Origin: Lachnospiraceae bacterium
GTDB taxonomy: Bacteria; Bacillota; Clostridia; Lachnospirales; Lachnospiraceae
Reading direction: 5' to 3'
DNA: 39,787 bases
Assembly (NCBI GenBank): GCA_017508825.1
Contig: JAFWRC010000321.1
Coordinates: 1 to 39,787 of the forward strand
Shown: one piece after another, positions 32,086 to 39,569 of the stretch
How positions within the stretch are numbered: the first letter of the stretch is position 1
Layout of the letters: each line of letters begins with the position of its first letter
Notes under the pieces: generated by a model
The model's database searches: none
What the model was told of the DNA's origin: nothing
Seen by the model: the letters and a program-made list of their open reading frames with translations, nothing else
Program-made: the position numbers and the translations under genes

Positions 32086-34020
32086 ATGACAGATATCGTA
32101 TTTCTGTTTTGTACGCTGGTATTGTCGGTTTCCTGCGTGGTGTATTTCTTAAGCAGGAAGCAGCTGCTGAAAGCGCAGAGCAAGGTGTTTTTGAGCATAC
32201 TTGTCTTTGTATCGTTTTCGGCAGCAGTCGACATTGTCAGCAACTACATCGAAAACCGGTATATCGCCGCAGGGAATCTGTTTACGACGCAGTATATTAC
32301 GCAGGTTCTGTATCTGATGGCGCATCAGACTCTTGCGCCTCTTTTTGCCCTCTACATCATGATGGTCAATGGTGTGGGGGTAAAAAGAGGGAAGGGTTTT
32401 CTTATTTTGTTCCTTCTCCCCATGTTTTTTGCGGTCTTTATGGTAATGACCAATCCGTTTACGGAGTGGGTCTTTTACTATGACGATTACCGCAAGTTTC
32501 AGCGCTCCGCCGGGGAACTCGTGATCTATGTGATCAGCGGGGCCTATCTGTTTGTCAGTATGATCTTTATGGTCCGCTACCGCAAGGCGGTATCCGGCGG
32601 TACCAATCTGGCATTGTGGTATTTCTTCAGTTTTACCATCGTGGGTATTCTGGTGCAGGCGCTGCATCCCGACCTTAAGGTGGAACTGTTTGCCGAGTCG
32701 ATCTCGCTGCTGGGCGTGATGCTGACGGTGGAGAACGATGACGAGTTCATCGACAGCGCATCCAAGGTATATAACCGTCAGGCCTTTCAGAGTGATAATG
32801 TGCGGCTGATCCATACCGGGCATAAATATGCCGTGGTATGTCTGAATATGACCAATATGCGTTTCTATACGCGTATGCTGGAATACAATGATATGACGGA
32901 AGTGATCCGTCTGATGACGCAGTGGCTGCGGGAGCTGAGCAGGGACGTGACGGTCTACCGCATCACCCCCAACAACCTGGCTCTGATCATCTTTTATCAC
33001 GATGCGGATCAGGTGGAAGCACTCGTGGAAAAGATCGAGGAACGTTTCGCCGACGGCTGGGTCTATAAGAACGTGTCGCTGGATCTGAACACGCTGATCC
33101 GTGTGGCCATGGTGCCGGAGGAACTGTCCGAGCCGGACCTGTTGCTGGAACTGGCGGAGGAAAATGCCGAGGTGGAGCACCAGGGCGTGCAGGTACAGCG
33201 GGGAAGCGAACTGTATTTCATCACCCGCCGCGCCCAGGTGGAAGAAGCTCTGAAGAGAGCGCTCTCCGAAGGGCGATTTGAGGTCTATTACCAGCCCATC
33301 TGGGATGCGAAGAAGGACCTCATCGTGTCGGCGGAAGCCCTGCTGCGACTCAACGACCCGGTACTGGGGCGGCTGTCTCCGGATGAGCTGATCCCCATCG
33401 CGGAACGCAACGGCATGATCGTGGAGATCGGCCTGGTGGTCTTTGAAGAGGTCTGTGCCTTCCTGGCGGATAAGCGGGTGCAGCGTCTGCATCTGGACTA
33501 TATCGAAGTGAACTTAAGTATCTATCAGCTGATCATGGGCAATACCCTGGACCGCTTCCGTGAGATCATGAAGAAGTATGACATCGAGCCGGAGCAGATC
33601 AATCTGGAGATCACCGAGACGGCTTCCGTCAACGCATCTTCCTCGCCCATCAGTGTCATCAACGAGATGAAAAATGCGGGCTTTACCTTCTCACTGGATG
33701 ATTACGGTACGGGCTATTCCAACTTAACCTACATCATCAGCATGGACTTTTTGAATATCAAGTCGGACAAGGGGCTGCTCTGGGATGCGGATAAGAACCG
33801 CAACTCCCGGATGCTACTGGGCGATACGATCCGTATGCTGCGCCGTCTGGGCGTGAACGTGATCCAGGAGGGCGTGGAGACCAAATACCAGCTGGACTTT
33901 GTGCTGGAAGCCGGGGCCAACCTGATCCAGGGCTTTTACTTCTCGCAGCCGCTGCGGCCCGACGCCTTTATCGATTATGTAGAGCGGTTTAAAGGGGTAA
34001 AAACGGAGAAAACAAAATAG
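32086..34020 (+). CDS. Membrane EAL-domain cyclic-di-GMP phosphodiesterase with degenerate GGDEF domain
   Basis: A 644-residue protein. Residues 1-215 contain about seven hydrophobic segments that form a sensory membrane domain. Residues about 225-375 resemble a GGDEF domain (DSASKVYNRQAFQ at its start), but the signature is replaced by RITPNNLALI, so it cannot make c-di-GMP. Residues about 390-640 are an EAL domain with apparently intact metal and catalytic residues: EALLRL, the Asn in YIEVNLSIYQ, the Glu in LEITETAS, DDYGTGYSNLTY, the Lys in DFLNIKSDKG, the Glu in IQEGVETKYQLD and GANLIQGFYFSQPL. It should hydrolyse c-di-GMP to pGpG. It lies 23 nt after telA, in the same operon, and ends in a terminator. 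The input signal is unknown. Confidence 0.88.
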   Translation: MTDIVFLFCTLVLSVSCVVYFLSRKQLLKAQSKVFLSILVFVSFSAAVDIVSNYIENRYIAAGNLFTTQYITQVLYLMAHQTLAPLFALYIMMVNGVGVKRGKGFLILFLLPMFFAVFMVMTNPFTEWVFYYDDYRKFQRSAGELVIYVISGAYLFVSMIFMVRYRKAVSGGTNLALWYFFSFTIVGILVQALHPDLKVELFAESISLLGVMLTVENDDEFIDSASKVYNRQAFQSDNVRLIHTGHKYAVVCLNMTNMRFYTRMLEYNDMTEVIRLMTQWLRELSRDVTVYRITPNNLALIIFYHDADQVEALVEKIEERFADGWVYKNVSLDLNTLIRVAMVPEELSEPDLLLELAEENAEVEHQGVQVQRGSELYFITRRAQVEEALKRALSEGRFEVYYQPIWDAKKDLIVSAEALLRLNDPVLGRLSPDELIPIAERNGMIVEIGLVVFEEVCAFLADKRVQRLHLDYIEVNLSIYQLIMGNTLDRFREIMKKYDIEPEQINLEITETASVNASSSPISVINEMKNAGFTFSLDDYGTGYSNLTYIISMDFLNIKSDKGLLWDADKNRNSRMLLGDTIRMLRRLGVNVIQEGVETKYQLDFVLEAGANLIQGFYFSQPLRPDAFIDYVERFKGVKTEKTK

Positions 34021-34042
34021 CGCCTGAAACCGGCGCTATTTT
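34014..34042. terminator. Bidirectional intrinsic terminator (EAL gene / tRNA-Ala)
   Basis: An 11-bp perfect stem, aaaatagcgcc (34014-34024) with ggcgctatttt (34032-34042), and a 7-nt loop. The A- and T-rich arm ends provide T-tracts on both strands. It overlaps the EAL gene's stop and lies 2 nt from the 3' end of the tRNA. Confidence 0.88.
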
Positions 34043-34044
34043 CG

Positions 34045-34117
34045 TGGAGCCGAAGGGGATCGAACCCTCGACCTCAGCGTTGCGAACGCTGCGCTCTCCC
34101 AACTGAGCTACGACCCC
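34045..34117 (-). tRNA. tRNA-Ala (anticodon CGC)
   Basis: On the minus strand the 73-nt sequence folds as a standard cloverleaf. The acceptor stem is GGGGTCG with CGGCTCC, the D-arm is GCTCAGTTGGGAGAGC, and the anticodon stem CAGCG/CGCTG encloses loop TTCGCAA with anticodon CGC (codon GCG). The T-arm is GAGGG-TTCGATC-CCCTT and the discriminator base is A. CCA is not encoded and must be added after transcription. It is convergent with the EAL gene. Confidence 0.95.
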
Positions 34118-34137
34118 GCACGCTTAAAAGCAAGCTA

Positions 34138-34166
34138 ATGATAGCACGCTGTACGGAAAAACGCAA
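34138..34166 (-). promoter_or_regulatory. Probable promoter of tRNA-Ala
   Basis: Minus strand: -35 TTGCGT (34161-34166), 17-nt spacer, -10 TATCAT (34138-34143), 20 nt before the mature tRNA 5' end. The boxes are moderate matches, but spacing and position are right. Confidence 0.55.
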
Positions 34167-34269
34167 GAGGCATTTCGAGGGCGGGAACCTGCCGGAGAGA
34201 TGAATGGTATAACGGTCGCAAAACATCCGGAACGGGTAGTTAAGAACCGTAATACCGGGGGATAAAATT

Positions 34270-35772
34270 ATGAAAAACGAAGAAAAGAACGAAGATAAAA
34301 AAGAAGAAAAAATAAAAGAGAAAACCGAAGAGAGCAAAGTGGCGACAGAGGCAAGCGCCAAAGCCACGGACTATGAGTTCATACGGGAGCAGATCAAGGA
34401 ACGTCCGGTCAACCGGAAAAAGATCTTCCGGCGGATGCTGTTTACGGCGGGCATGGCAGTTATGTTTGCCACCATCGCGTGTCTTACCTTTCTGCTGCTG
34501 GAGCCGGTATTCAGCAAGTGGTTAAGCTCCGGGGAAGAAACGGAACTCAAGGTGGTCTCACTGCCGGAGCAGAACGTGGAGGATGATCCGGTGCAGGCGC
34601 AGGTGATCCCGGAGGAAGATGATGAAGCGCTGCAGCTCGTGATCGAGACGCCGATCGAAAATATGAGCCTGACAGATGAGGATATCGAAAGCGGAAATGC
34701 GCCGGGCGATTCGGCCAGTGAAAACCGGGTGGAACCGACGGCGGCTCCCGAACCGACGGTGGTGGCAGGAGACACGATCATCTATGAGACCGTCCCCCTG
34801 GAACTGGAAGACTACCGGCAGCTGTACCGCAAGATGTATGCGCTCTCGGAAGAGGTGCAGAAGAGCCTGGTGACGGTGACCGGCGTGCGTTCGGATATGG
34901 ATTGGATGAACGATCCGTACCTGTCCACGCAGAAGACCACCGGCGTGATCGTGGCGGATACCGGTTATGAACTGCTGATCCTGGCGGACTCGACCAAACT
35001 GGAATCGGCAGAGACCCTGCGTGTAACCTTTGCAAATGGCGATACGGGCACGCTGAGCGTCAAATCGGTGGACAGCGATACGAAGCTGGGCGTTTATGCG
35101 ATACGGCTGACGGAGATCAGCACGGATACCAGAGGGACGCTCAGTGTGGCGGCGCTGGGAGCATCATACAGCGGCAATGTGCTGGGCAACGCCGTAATGG
35201 CAGTGGGAAGCCCGCAGGGGAATGGGGCCGTCTGCTACGGCATCGTTACTTCCGCCGGAAACGCGGTAGGCGTACGGGATGCGTCCTATCAGCTGCTCAC
35301 CACGGATATGCAGGGGGATAAAAACGCCAGCGGCGTGATCGTCAATCTGCGCGGACAGGTGGTGGGGATCCTCTGCCACGGGCACGAGCCGGATGGCCTG
35401 GAAAACCTGCTCTGCGGATACGGCGTCAGCGGCATCCGGCGGCTGATCGAGGATCTCTCCAACGAGACGGCGCGGCCGTATATGGGGCTGTACGTCTGCG
35501 ATGTAGCGGCGGAAGCGGTAAAGGAACTGGGGCTGCCGGAAGGCGTGTTTGTAGAGCAGGTGGAGATGGATTCGCCGGCTATGGCAGGCGGTCTGGCCAA
35601 AGGTGATCTGATCCAGAAGGTCGGGGACACTTCGGTAAAGACGGTATCGGATTATATGACAGCCCTGCATCTGCAGGAAGCCGGCGCGGAAGCGGAGATC
35701 ACCTATGCGCGTCTGAGCGGCACGGAATACCGCACGATGACGGTGCATGTGGAAGTGGGAACGAAAGAATAA
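34270..35772 (+). CDS. HtrA/DegP-like PDZ protein that has lost its catalytic triad
   Basis: A 500-residue membrane-anchored protein with the HtrA layout: a charged cytoplasmic N-terminus (about 1-52, very rich in Lys and Glu), one transmembrane helix (TAGMAVMFATIACLTFLLLE), an acidic linker to about 170, a trypsin-like domain (about 195-385) and a C-terminal PDZ domain (about 405-495, with GVFVEQVEMDSPAMAGGLAK). The active-site positions appear changed: the NHV histidine motif is replaced by LLILADST, the TDLAVL aspartate motif by TKLGVYAI, and the GNSGGPL serine motif by KNASGVIV. I therefore expect a scaffold or sensor and not a protease. The start at 34270 has gggggata upstream. It is followed 24 nt later by the YhaM-like gene. 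Family is firm by layout; inactivity is inferred from alignment by eye. Confidence 0.8.
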   Translation: MKNEEKNEDKKEEKIKEKTEESKVATEASAKATDYEFIREQIKERPVNRKKIFRRMLFTAGMAVMFATIACLTFLLLEPVFSKWLSSGEETELKVVSLPEQNVEDDPVQAQVIPEEDDEALQLVIETPIENMSLTDEDIESGNAPGDSASENRVEPTAAPEPTVVAGDTIIYETVPLELEDYRQLYRKMYALSEEVQKSLVTVTGVRSDMDWMNDPYLSTQKTTGVIVADTGYELLILADSTKLESAETLRVTFANGDTGTLSVKSVDSDTKLGVYAIRLTEISTDTRGTLSVAALGASYSGNVLGNAVMAVGSPQGNGAVCYGIVTSAGNAVGVRDASYQLLTTDMQGDKNASGVIVNLRGQVVGILCHGHEPDGLENLLCGYGVSGIRRLIEDLSNETARPYMGLYVCDVAAEAVKELGLPEGVFVEQVEMDSPAMAGGLAKGDLIQKVGDTSVKTVSDYMTALHLQEAGAEAEITYARLSGTEYRTMTVHVEVGTKE

Positions 35773-35796
35773 AAATAGAAAGAGGTTTAGGAACAG

Positions 35797-36729
35797 ATGA
35801 GGTATATCAAGGATTTAGCGGAAGGAAATAAGATTCAGGGCATCTATTATTGCAAGTCAAAGGTCCTGACGGAGACGAAGGCGGGAAAGCCGTATGAAAA
35901 CGTGATCCTGCAGGATAAGACAGGGATCCTGGACAGCAAGGTATGGGAGCCGTACAGCCCGGCCATCGGAGAGTATGAGGCTGGGGATTATATTGAAGTG
36001 ACCGGCGATGTGATCACCTATAACAATGCGCTGCAGGCGAAGCTGTACCGGGTGCGCAAGTGCCAGGAGATCGAATATGACCCGGCGGATTATATGCCGG
36101 TTTCAAAGAAAGATATCTGGGAGATGTATGAGGAACTGCTGGCGCTGGCGGATTCCGTACAGGAGAAACATTTAAAAGCGCTGCTGGACGGCTTCTTCCG
36201 GGATGATAAGTTTGCCGGGGATTTCCGCAAGGCATCGGCAGCAAAGACGATCCACCACGGCTTCATCGGCGGACTGCTGGAGCATTCCTTAAGCGTGGCG
36301 AAACTGTGCAGCAGTATGTGCGAAAACTACCCGATCTTAAACCGTGACCTGCTGATCACGGCGGCGCTGCTCCATGACGTGGGCAAGCTCCGTGAGATCG
36401 CGCCGTTCCCCGAGAACGATTATACCGATGAGGGACAGCTGCTGGGACATATCTATATGGGCGCGCTGATGGTGTCGGAAAAGGCAGCCACGATCAGCGG
36501 TTTTCCGGACGAACTCAGCCGCGAGCTGCAGCACTGCATCCTGGCGCACCATGGGGAGCTGGAGTATGGCTCACCGAAGAAGCCGGCATTGATCGAGGCG
36601 CTGGTGCTGAGCTTTGCCGACAATCTGGATGCCAAGGTGGAGACCTTTATCGAACAGCTGGAGAACAATGACCGGAAGGGATGGCTCGGCTACTGCAAAT
36701 TGCTGGATTCCAATATCCGCAGAACGTGA
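35797..36729 (+). CDS. yhaM: 3'-5' exoribonuclease of the YhaM family (OB fold plus HD domain)
   Basis: A 310-residue cytoplasmic protein matching YhaM/CBF1, an Mn-dependent 3'-5' exonuclease acting on RNA and single-stranded DNA in Gram-positive bacteria. The N-terminus is an OB fold (MRYIKDLAEGNKIQGIYYCK, then KPYENVILQDKTGILDSKVW, up to about residue 95). The HD domain (about 145-300) has HHGFIGGLLEHSLSVAKLC, the HD pair in AALLHDVGKLREIAPF, and histidines in CILAHHGELEYGSP. The length is typical. The start at 35797 has taggaac upstream. The downstream methyltransferase starts 9 nt after the stop, so the two are likely co-transcribed, consistent with an RNA-metabolism pair. Confidence 0.93.
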   Translation: MRYIKDLAEGNKIQGIYYCKSKVLTETKAGKPYENVILQDKTGILDSKVWEPYSPAIGEYEAGDYIEVTGDVITYNNALQAKLYRVRKCQEIEYDPADYMPVSKKDIWEMYEELLALADSVQEKHLKALLDGFFRDDKFAGDFRKASAAKTIHHGFIGGLLEHSLSVAKLCSSMCENYPILNRDLLITAALLHDVGKLREIAPFPENDYTDEGQLLGHIYMGALMVSEKAATISGFPDELSRELQHCILAHHGELEYGSPKKPALIEALVLSFADNLDAKVETFIEQLENNDRKGWLGYCKLLDSNIRRT

Positions 36730-36738
36730 GAAAGCATT

Positions 36739-38271
36739 ATGTATCAGAAAAATGAGATCGTAGAATTACAGATCACAGACCTTGGGTCAGAAGGGGAAGG
36801 CATCGGAAAGATCGATGGCTTTCCTTTTTTCGTGAAAGGGGCGCTGCCGGGAGATACCATCCGGGCAAGCGTGATGAAAGCAAAAAAGAATATGGCATTT
36901 GCCAGACTGCAGGAGATCCTGACGCCGTCTCCGGACCGCATCGAAGCACCGTGCCCGGTATTCGGACGCTGCGGCGGGTGTCAATTGATGCATCTGTCCT
37001 ATCCGGCGCAGCTGCGCTATAAAGAGCAGAAAGTGAAAAATGCCCTGCAGCGCATCGGCGGGATCGCGGAAGAAGAACTGGATGCGGTCATGGAGCCGAT
37101 CCTTGGGATGATTCCAAACCCGCGAAGCGGGTGCGACACTCCAAGCTCCGACAGGAGTGCGACAAGGATTTCGGAGAAATCCCGATCGGAATGCGAAGAA
37201 TTCCCGATGATACCTATAAGATACCGCAATAAAACCCAGGTGCCCTTTGGGAAGGATCGCGACGGCAATACCATCTATGGTTTCTATGCGGGGCGCACAC
37301 ATGCGGTGATCCCCTGCAAAGACTGTCTGCTGGGGGCGGAAGAGAATCAGGATATTTTGGAGATCATCCGTCAGTGGATGGAAGAAAACCATGTGCAGCC
37401 ATATGACGAGACAAACGGCAGGGGGCTGCTGCGGCATGTGCTGATCCGCAAAGGGTTTCATACCACAGAGATCATGGTCTGCCTGGTGATCAACGGGAAG
37501 AAACTGCCAAAGAAAGAACTGCTGTGTGAGCGTCTGGCAGCCATCCCCGGGATGCATTCCATCAGCATCAGCGTAAATGAAGAGAACACCAATGTGATCA
37601 TGGGGGATAACTACGAGACGTTATGGGGAGAAGACGGGATCCATGACAAGATCTGCCGATGGGATGAGCAGAGTTCGGGGGCAGACTACGGCATTACGTA
37701 CGGCATCTCTCCGCTTTCTTTTTATCAGGTAAATCCCGTGCAGACGGAGAAACTGTACACCACAGCGCTGGAATATGCGGGGCTCACAGGGCAGGAAACC
37801 GTATGGGATCTGTACTGCGGCATCGGAACGATATCGCTGTTTCTGGCACAGAAAGCCAAGCAGGTATACGGCGTGGAGATCGTGCCGCAGGCCATCGCGG
37901 ATGCCAAAGAAAACGCGAAGCGAAACGGGATCACGAATGCTCATTTTTTTGTCGGTGCAGCAGAGGAAGTGTTGCCGGCATATTATCGGGGGGACGCGAC
38001 GGGCTCTCCTGAGCAGAATTCCGGGGCAGACATGCGAAGACCTGATGTGATCGTGGTGGATCCGCCCCGTAAAGGCTGTGATATCGCCTGTCTTGAGACC
38101 ATGGTGCAGATGCAGCCGCAACGTATCGTGTATGTAAGCTGTGATCCCGCCACCTTAGCCCGTGACGTAAAATACCTACGGGAGCAGGGGTACCGGTTGC
38201 AGCGTGTCCGCGCATGCGATATGTTCCCGAACAGTTTTCATGTAGAAACCGCCGCGTTACTGGTGCGGTGA
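36739..38271 (+). CDS. rlmD: 23S rRNA (uracil-C5)-methyltransferase, RlmD/TrmA family, with three in-frame insertions
   Basis: A 510-residue SAM-dependent enzyme making 5-methyluridine in RNA, probably in 23S rRNA. The TRAM domain is at about 1-60. The [4Fe-4S] ligands are in APCPVFGRCGGCQLMHL (about 72-88) and the later CKDC (about 193-196). The catalytic domain has IRYRNKTQVPFG, the SAM motif YCGIGTISLFLAQ, VVDPPRKGCD and the nucleophile/base block YVSCDPATLARDVKYL. All appear functional. It is longer than usual because of three extra segments related to the hairpin element: about residues 125-157 before IRYRNK, EQSSGAD near 310-316, and ATGSPEQNSGAD near 420-431 before DVIVVDPP. The family normally has no such sequence at these positions. 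RlmD, RlmCD or TrmFO-type target specificity cannot be told apart here. Confidence 0.9.
   Translation: MYQKNEIVELQITDLGSEGEGIGKIDGFPFFVKGALPGDTIRASVMKAKKNMAFARLQEILTPSPDRIEAPCPVFGRCGGCQLMHLSYPAQLRYKEQKVKNALQRIGGIAEEELDAVMEPILGMIPNPRSGCDTPSSDRSATRISEKSRSECEEFPMIPIRYRNKTQVPFGKDRDGNTIYGFYAGRTHAVIPCKDCLLGAEENQDILEIIRQWMEENHVQPYDETNGRGLLRHVLIRKGFHTTEIMVCLVINGKKLPKKELLCERLAAIPGMHSISISVNEENTNVIMGDNYETLWGEDGIHDKICRWDEQSSGADYGITYGISPLSFYQVNPVQTEKLYTTALEYAGLTGQETVWDLYCGIGTISLFLAQKAKQVYGVEIVPQAIADAKENAKRNGITNAHFFVGAAEEVLPAYYRGDATGSPEQNSGADMRRPDVIVVDPPRKGCDIACLETMVQMQPQRIVYVSCDPATLARDVKYLREQGYRLQRVRACDMFPNSFHVETAALLVR
37111..37209 (+). repeat. In-frame hairpin element variant in rlmD (99 nt)
   Basis: It contains acccgc-gaa-gcgggt (37118-37132), a new small stem ctcc-gaca-ggag, ggatttc-gga-gaaatcc (37166-37182) and a partial ggaatgcgaagaattcc. 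It encodes IPNPRSGCDTPSSD, RSATRISEKSRS and ECEEFPM. The first and third stems correspond to the two central modules of the long element, and the third has paired changes against ggaattc/gaattcc that preserve the stem. Confidence 0.82.
37666..37686 (+). repeat. 3' fragment of the terminal hairpin module in rlmD
   Basis: gagcagagttcgggggcaga corresponds to the right half of the terminal module (gagcaaagctcgggggcaga) with two substitutions. It encodes EQSSGAD, against EQSSGAE in the copy at 5478. Too short to be certain on its own. Confidence 0.55.
37996..38031 (+). repeat. Terminal hairpin module in rlmD, diverged
   Basis: This 36-nt segment encodes ATGSPEQNSGAD, matching [12 protein letters not shown] of the copy at 18276. 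The left arm is ctcctgag and the right arm is degenerate (ttccgggg). It lies just before the conserved DVIVVDPPRKGCD motif in a position where the family normally has a short loop. Confidence 0.68.
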
Positions 38272-38280
38272 TAGCCGGTT

Positions 38281-39211
38281 ATGGAGAAAAATACGAAAAA
38301 GGTGGTGAAATGGACGGATGATATCAAACAGGATCCGTTTGAAGAATATATCAGGCAGTCAGAGCCTTCCAAACGTGAATTGGGTTATGCCTGGTATACA
38401 GCAATTGGACTTCAGGCAGTCGATGGCCTGGAAACATCGGATTATTTGAAAGATTTTCTCTCATGCGGGAAAAATAAGAGATTACAATATTTCAAAAAAA
38501 GAGTGGGTACTTGACGGAGCATCGGTTCATTATGGTAATGCTTTGGAACTTCGTGAAATGCTGGATTATGATATTCGAACAGAAAAGGAGTATGAATACC
38601 CGTTAAACAGCATTTTTGCCATTATTCCGCACTTGTCTAAGTTTGTGTCAAGACTCTGGCAAATACATGCATTTGGTGAAGGAAATACCAGAACAACGGC
38701 GGTGTTTTTCATTAAGTATCTTAGATCTATGGGATTTGATGTTACAAATGACATCTTTGCAGCAAATTCGTGGTATTTCAGGAACTCACTGGTAAGGGCA
38801 AACTATAATGATCTGTCTAAGGGTATCAGAGAAACAACAGAGTTTCTGGAACTGTTTTTAAAAAATCTACTGCTGGGCGAGTCTAACGAATTGAAAAATC
38901 GTTATATGCATATTCGATGGAAAATGCAAAAACAGGACATTGGAGTCGCAAAACAGGACATTCAAGGAAATAAACAGCATATTGAAGTGGCTGATGATGT
39001 CAGCAATATAACAAAACAGCATATTCAAGTTCTGTTTGAAAGATTCAGGTATGATCAGTTTTTTGGACGTACTGAAGTCATGAGTGAACTATCAATAACC
39101 GCTTCACCGGCTTCGGCATTAATCAAGAAAATGTTGAACCTGGGTATAATATATCCCATGAAAGGAAAAGGAAAATATCTCTTTGTAAGGGGGATTGATT
39201 TTTCGAAGTGA
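38281..39211 (+). pseudogene. Decayed Fic-domain protein with N-terminal antitoxin-like region
   Basis: Fic proteins usually AMPylate target proteins. The first fragment (38281-38514) begins with a Fic-antitoxin-like segment (YAWYTAIGLQAVDGLETSDY). After SDYLKDF the frame shifts near 38455-38462: the other frame continues HAGKIRDYNISKKEWVLDG and runs on to 39211. Compared with intact relatives I would expect about 100 more residues between these parts, so an internal deletion plus frameshift is inferred. The Fic motif is HAFGEGNTRTTAVF against the canonical HPFxxGNGR, and a C-terminal winged-helix part follows (RTEVMSELSITASPASALIK). An ATG at 38543 could express only the C-terminal portion, without the preceding beta-hairpin. 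The region is AT-richer than its neighbours, suggesting horizontal acquisition. Confidence 0.85.
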
Positions 39212-39235
39212 CAGGTACCAACGCTTTACATTTTA

Positions 39236-39312
39236 AAAATGTTGATGTGCGGATATTTTAAGAATGCCAAAATGTTGATATGCGGACATTTCGGAATGCT
39301 AAAATGTTGATA
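39236..39312 (+). repeat. Tandem direct repeats of 32-33 bp (about 2.4 copies)
   Basis: Units begin at 39236, 39269 and 39301. The first two are 33 and 32 nt and share aaaatgttgat, tgcgga, att and gaatgc; the third is cut after aaaatgttgata. The arrangement resembles the multiple terminal repeats at ends of some insertion sequences (IS21-type), but no transposase is present in the window. Confidence 0.75.
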
Positions 39313-39464
39313 AAGCACCATTTTTGTAATATCGTAAGGCTATAGGAAACTGCAAAATAAAAAGGAGTACCATTTTAGATAAGGATACGGGCTTGAATTA
39401 CTTAGATCCTCTTACAAATGTACTGTATATTCATCAGTAATAAATATATGATTTTGGAAGAACT

Positions 39465-39504
39465 CTATTTACATATGTCCATATCTTAGGACATATGTAA
39501 ATAG
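39465..39504. promoter_or_regulatory. 16-bp perfect inverted repeat upstream of a small membrane protein gene
   Basis: ctatttacatatgtcc (39465-39480) and ggacatatgtaaatag (39489-39504) are separated by 8 nt (atatctta). There is no T-tract, so an operator or a binding or resolution site is likelier than a terminator. It lies 65 nt upstream of the ATG at 39570. Confidence 0.6.
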
Positions 39505-39569
39505 ATAGTTGTCTATTGCTAGAACGATAGAATGTCCCTAGTCGGTGTTATGCAATGGAAGGAGAGTTT

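Larger units (their letters stand above)
39212..39569. other. AT-rich intergenic DNA without a gene
   Basis: This stretch of about 358 nt holds no credible reading frame. It contains the tandem direct repeats at 39236-39312 and the perfect inverted repeat at 39465-39504, listed separately. Base composition is clearly more AT-rich than the glycan and rlmD regions. I see no convincing sigma-A promoter with proper spacing in it. Confidence 0.7.

Noticed and set aside
38281..38514. A stand-alone small antitoxin gene followed by an independent fic gene
   Set aside because: Homology continues out of frame across the junction (HAGKIRDYNISKKEWVLDG precedes ATG 38543 in the second frame), which fits a deletion and frameshift in one gene better than two genes.
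39236..39312. Possible CRISPR array
   Set aside because: The units are contiguous and nearly identical over their whole length, there are no spacers of different sequence and no cas genes; it is a plain tandem repeat.
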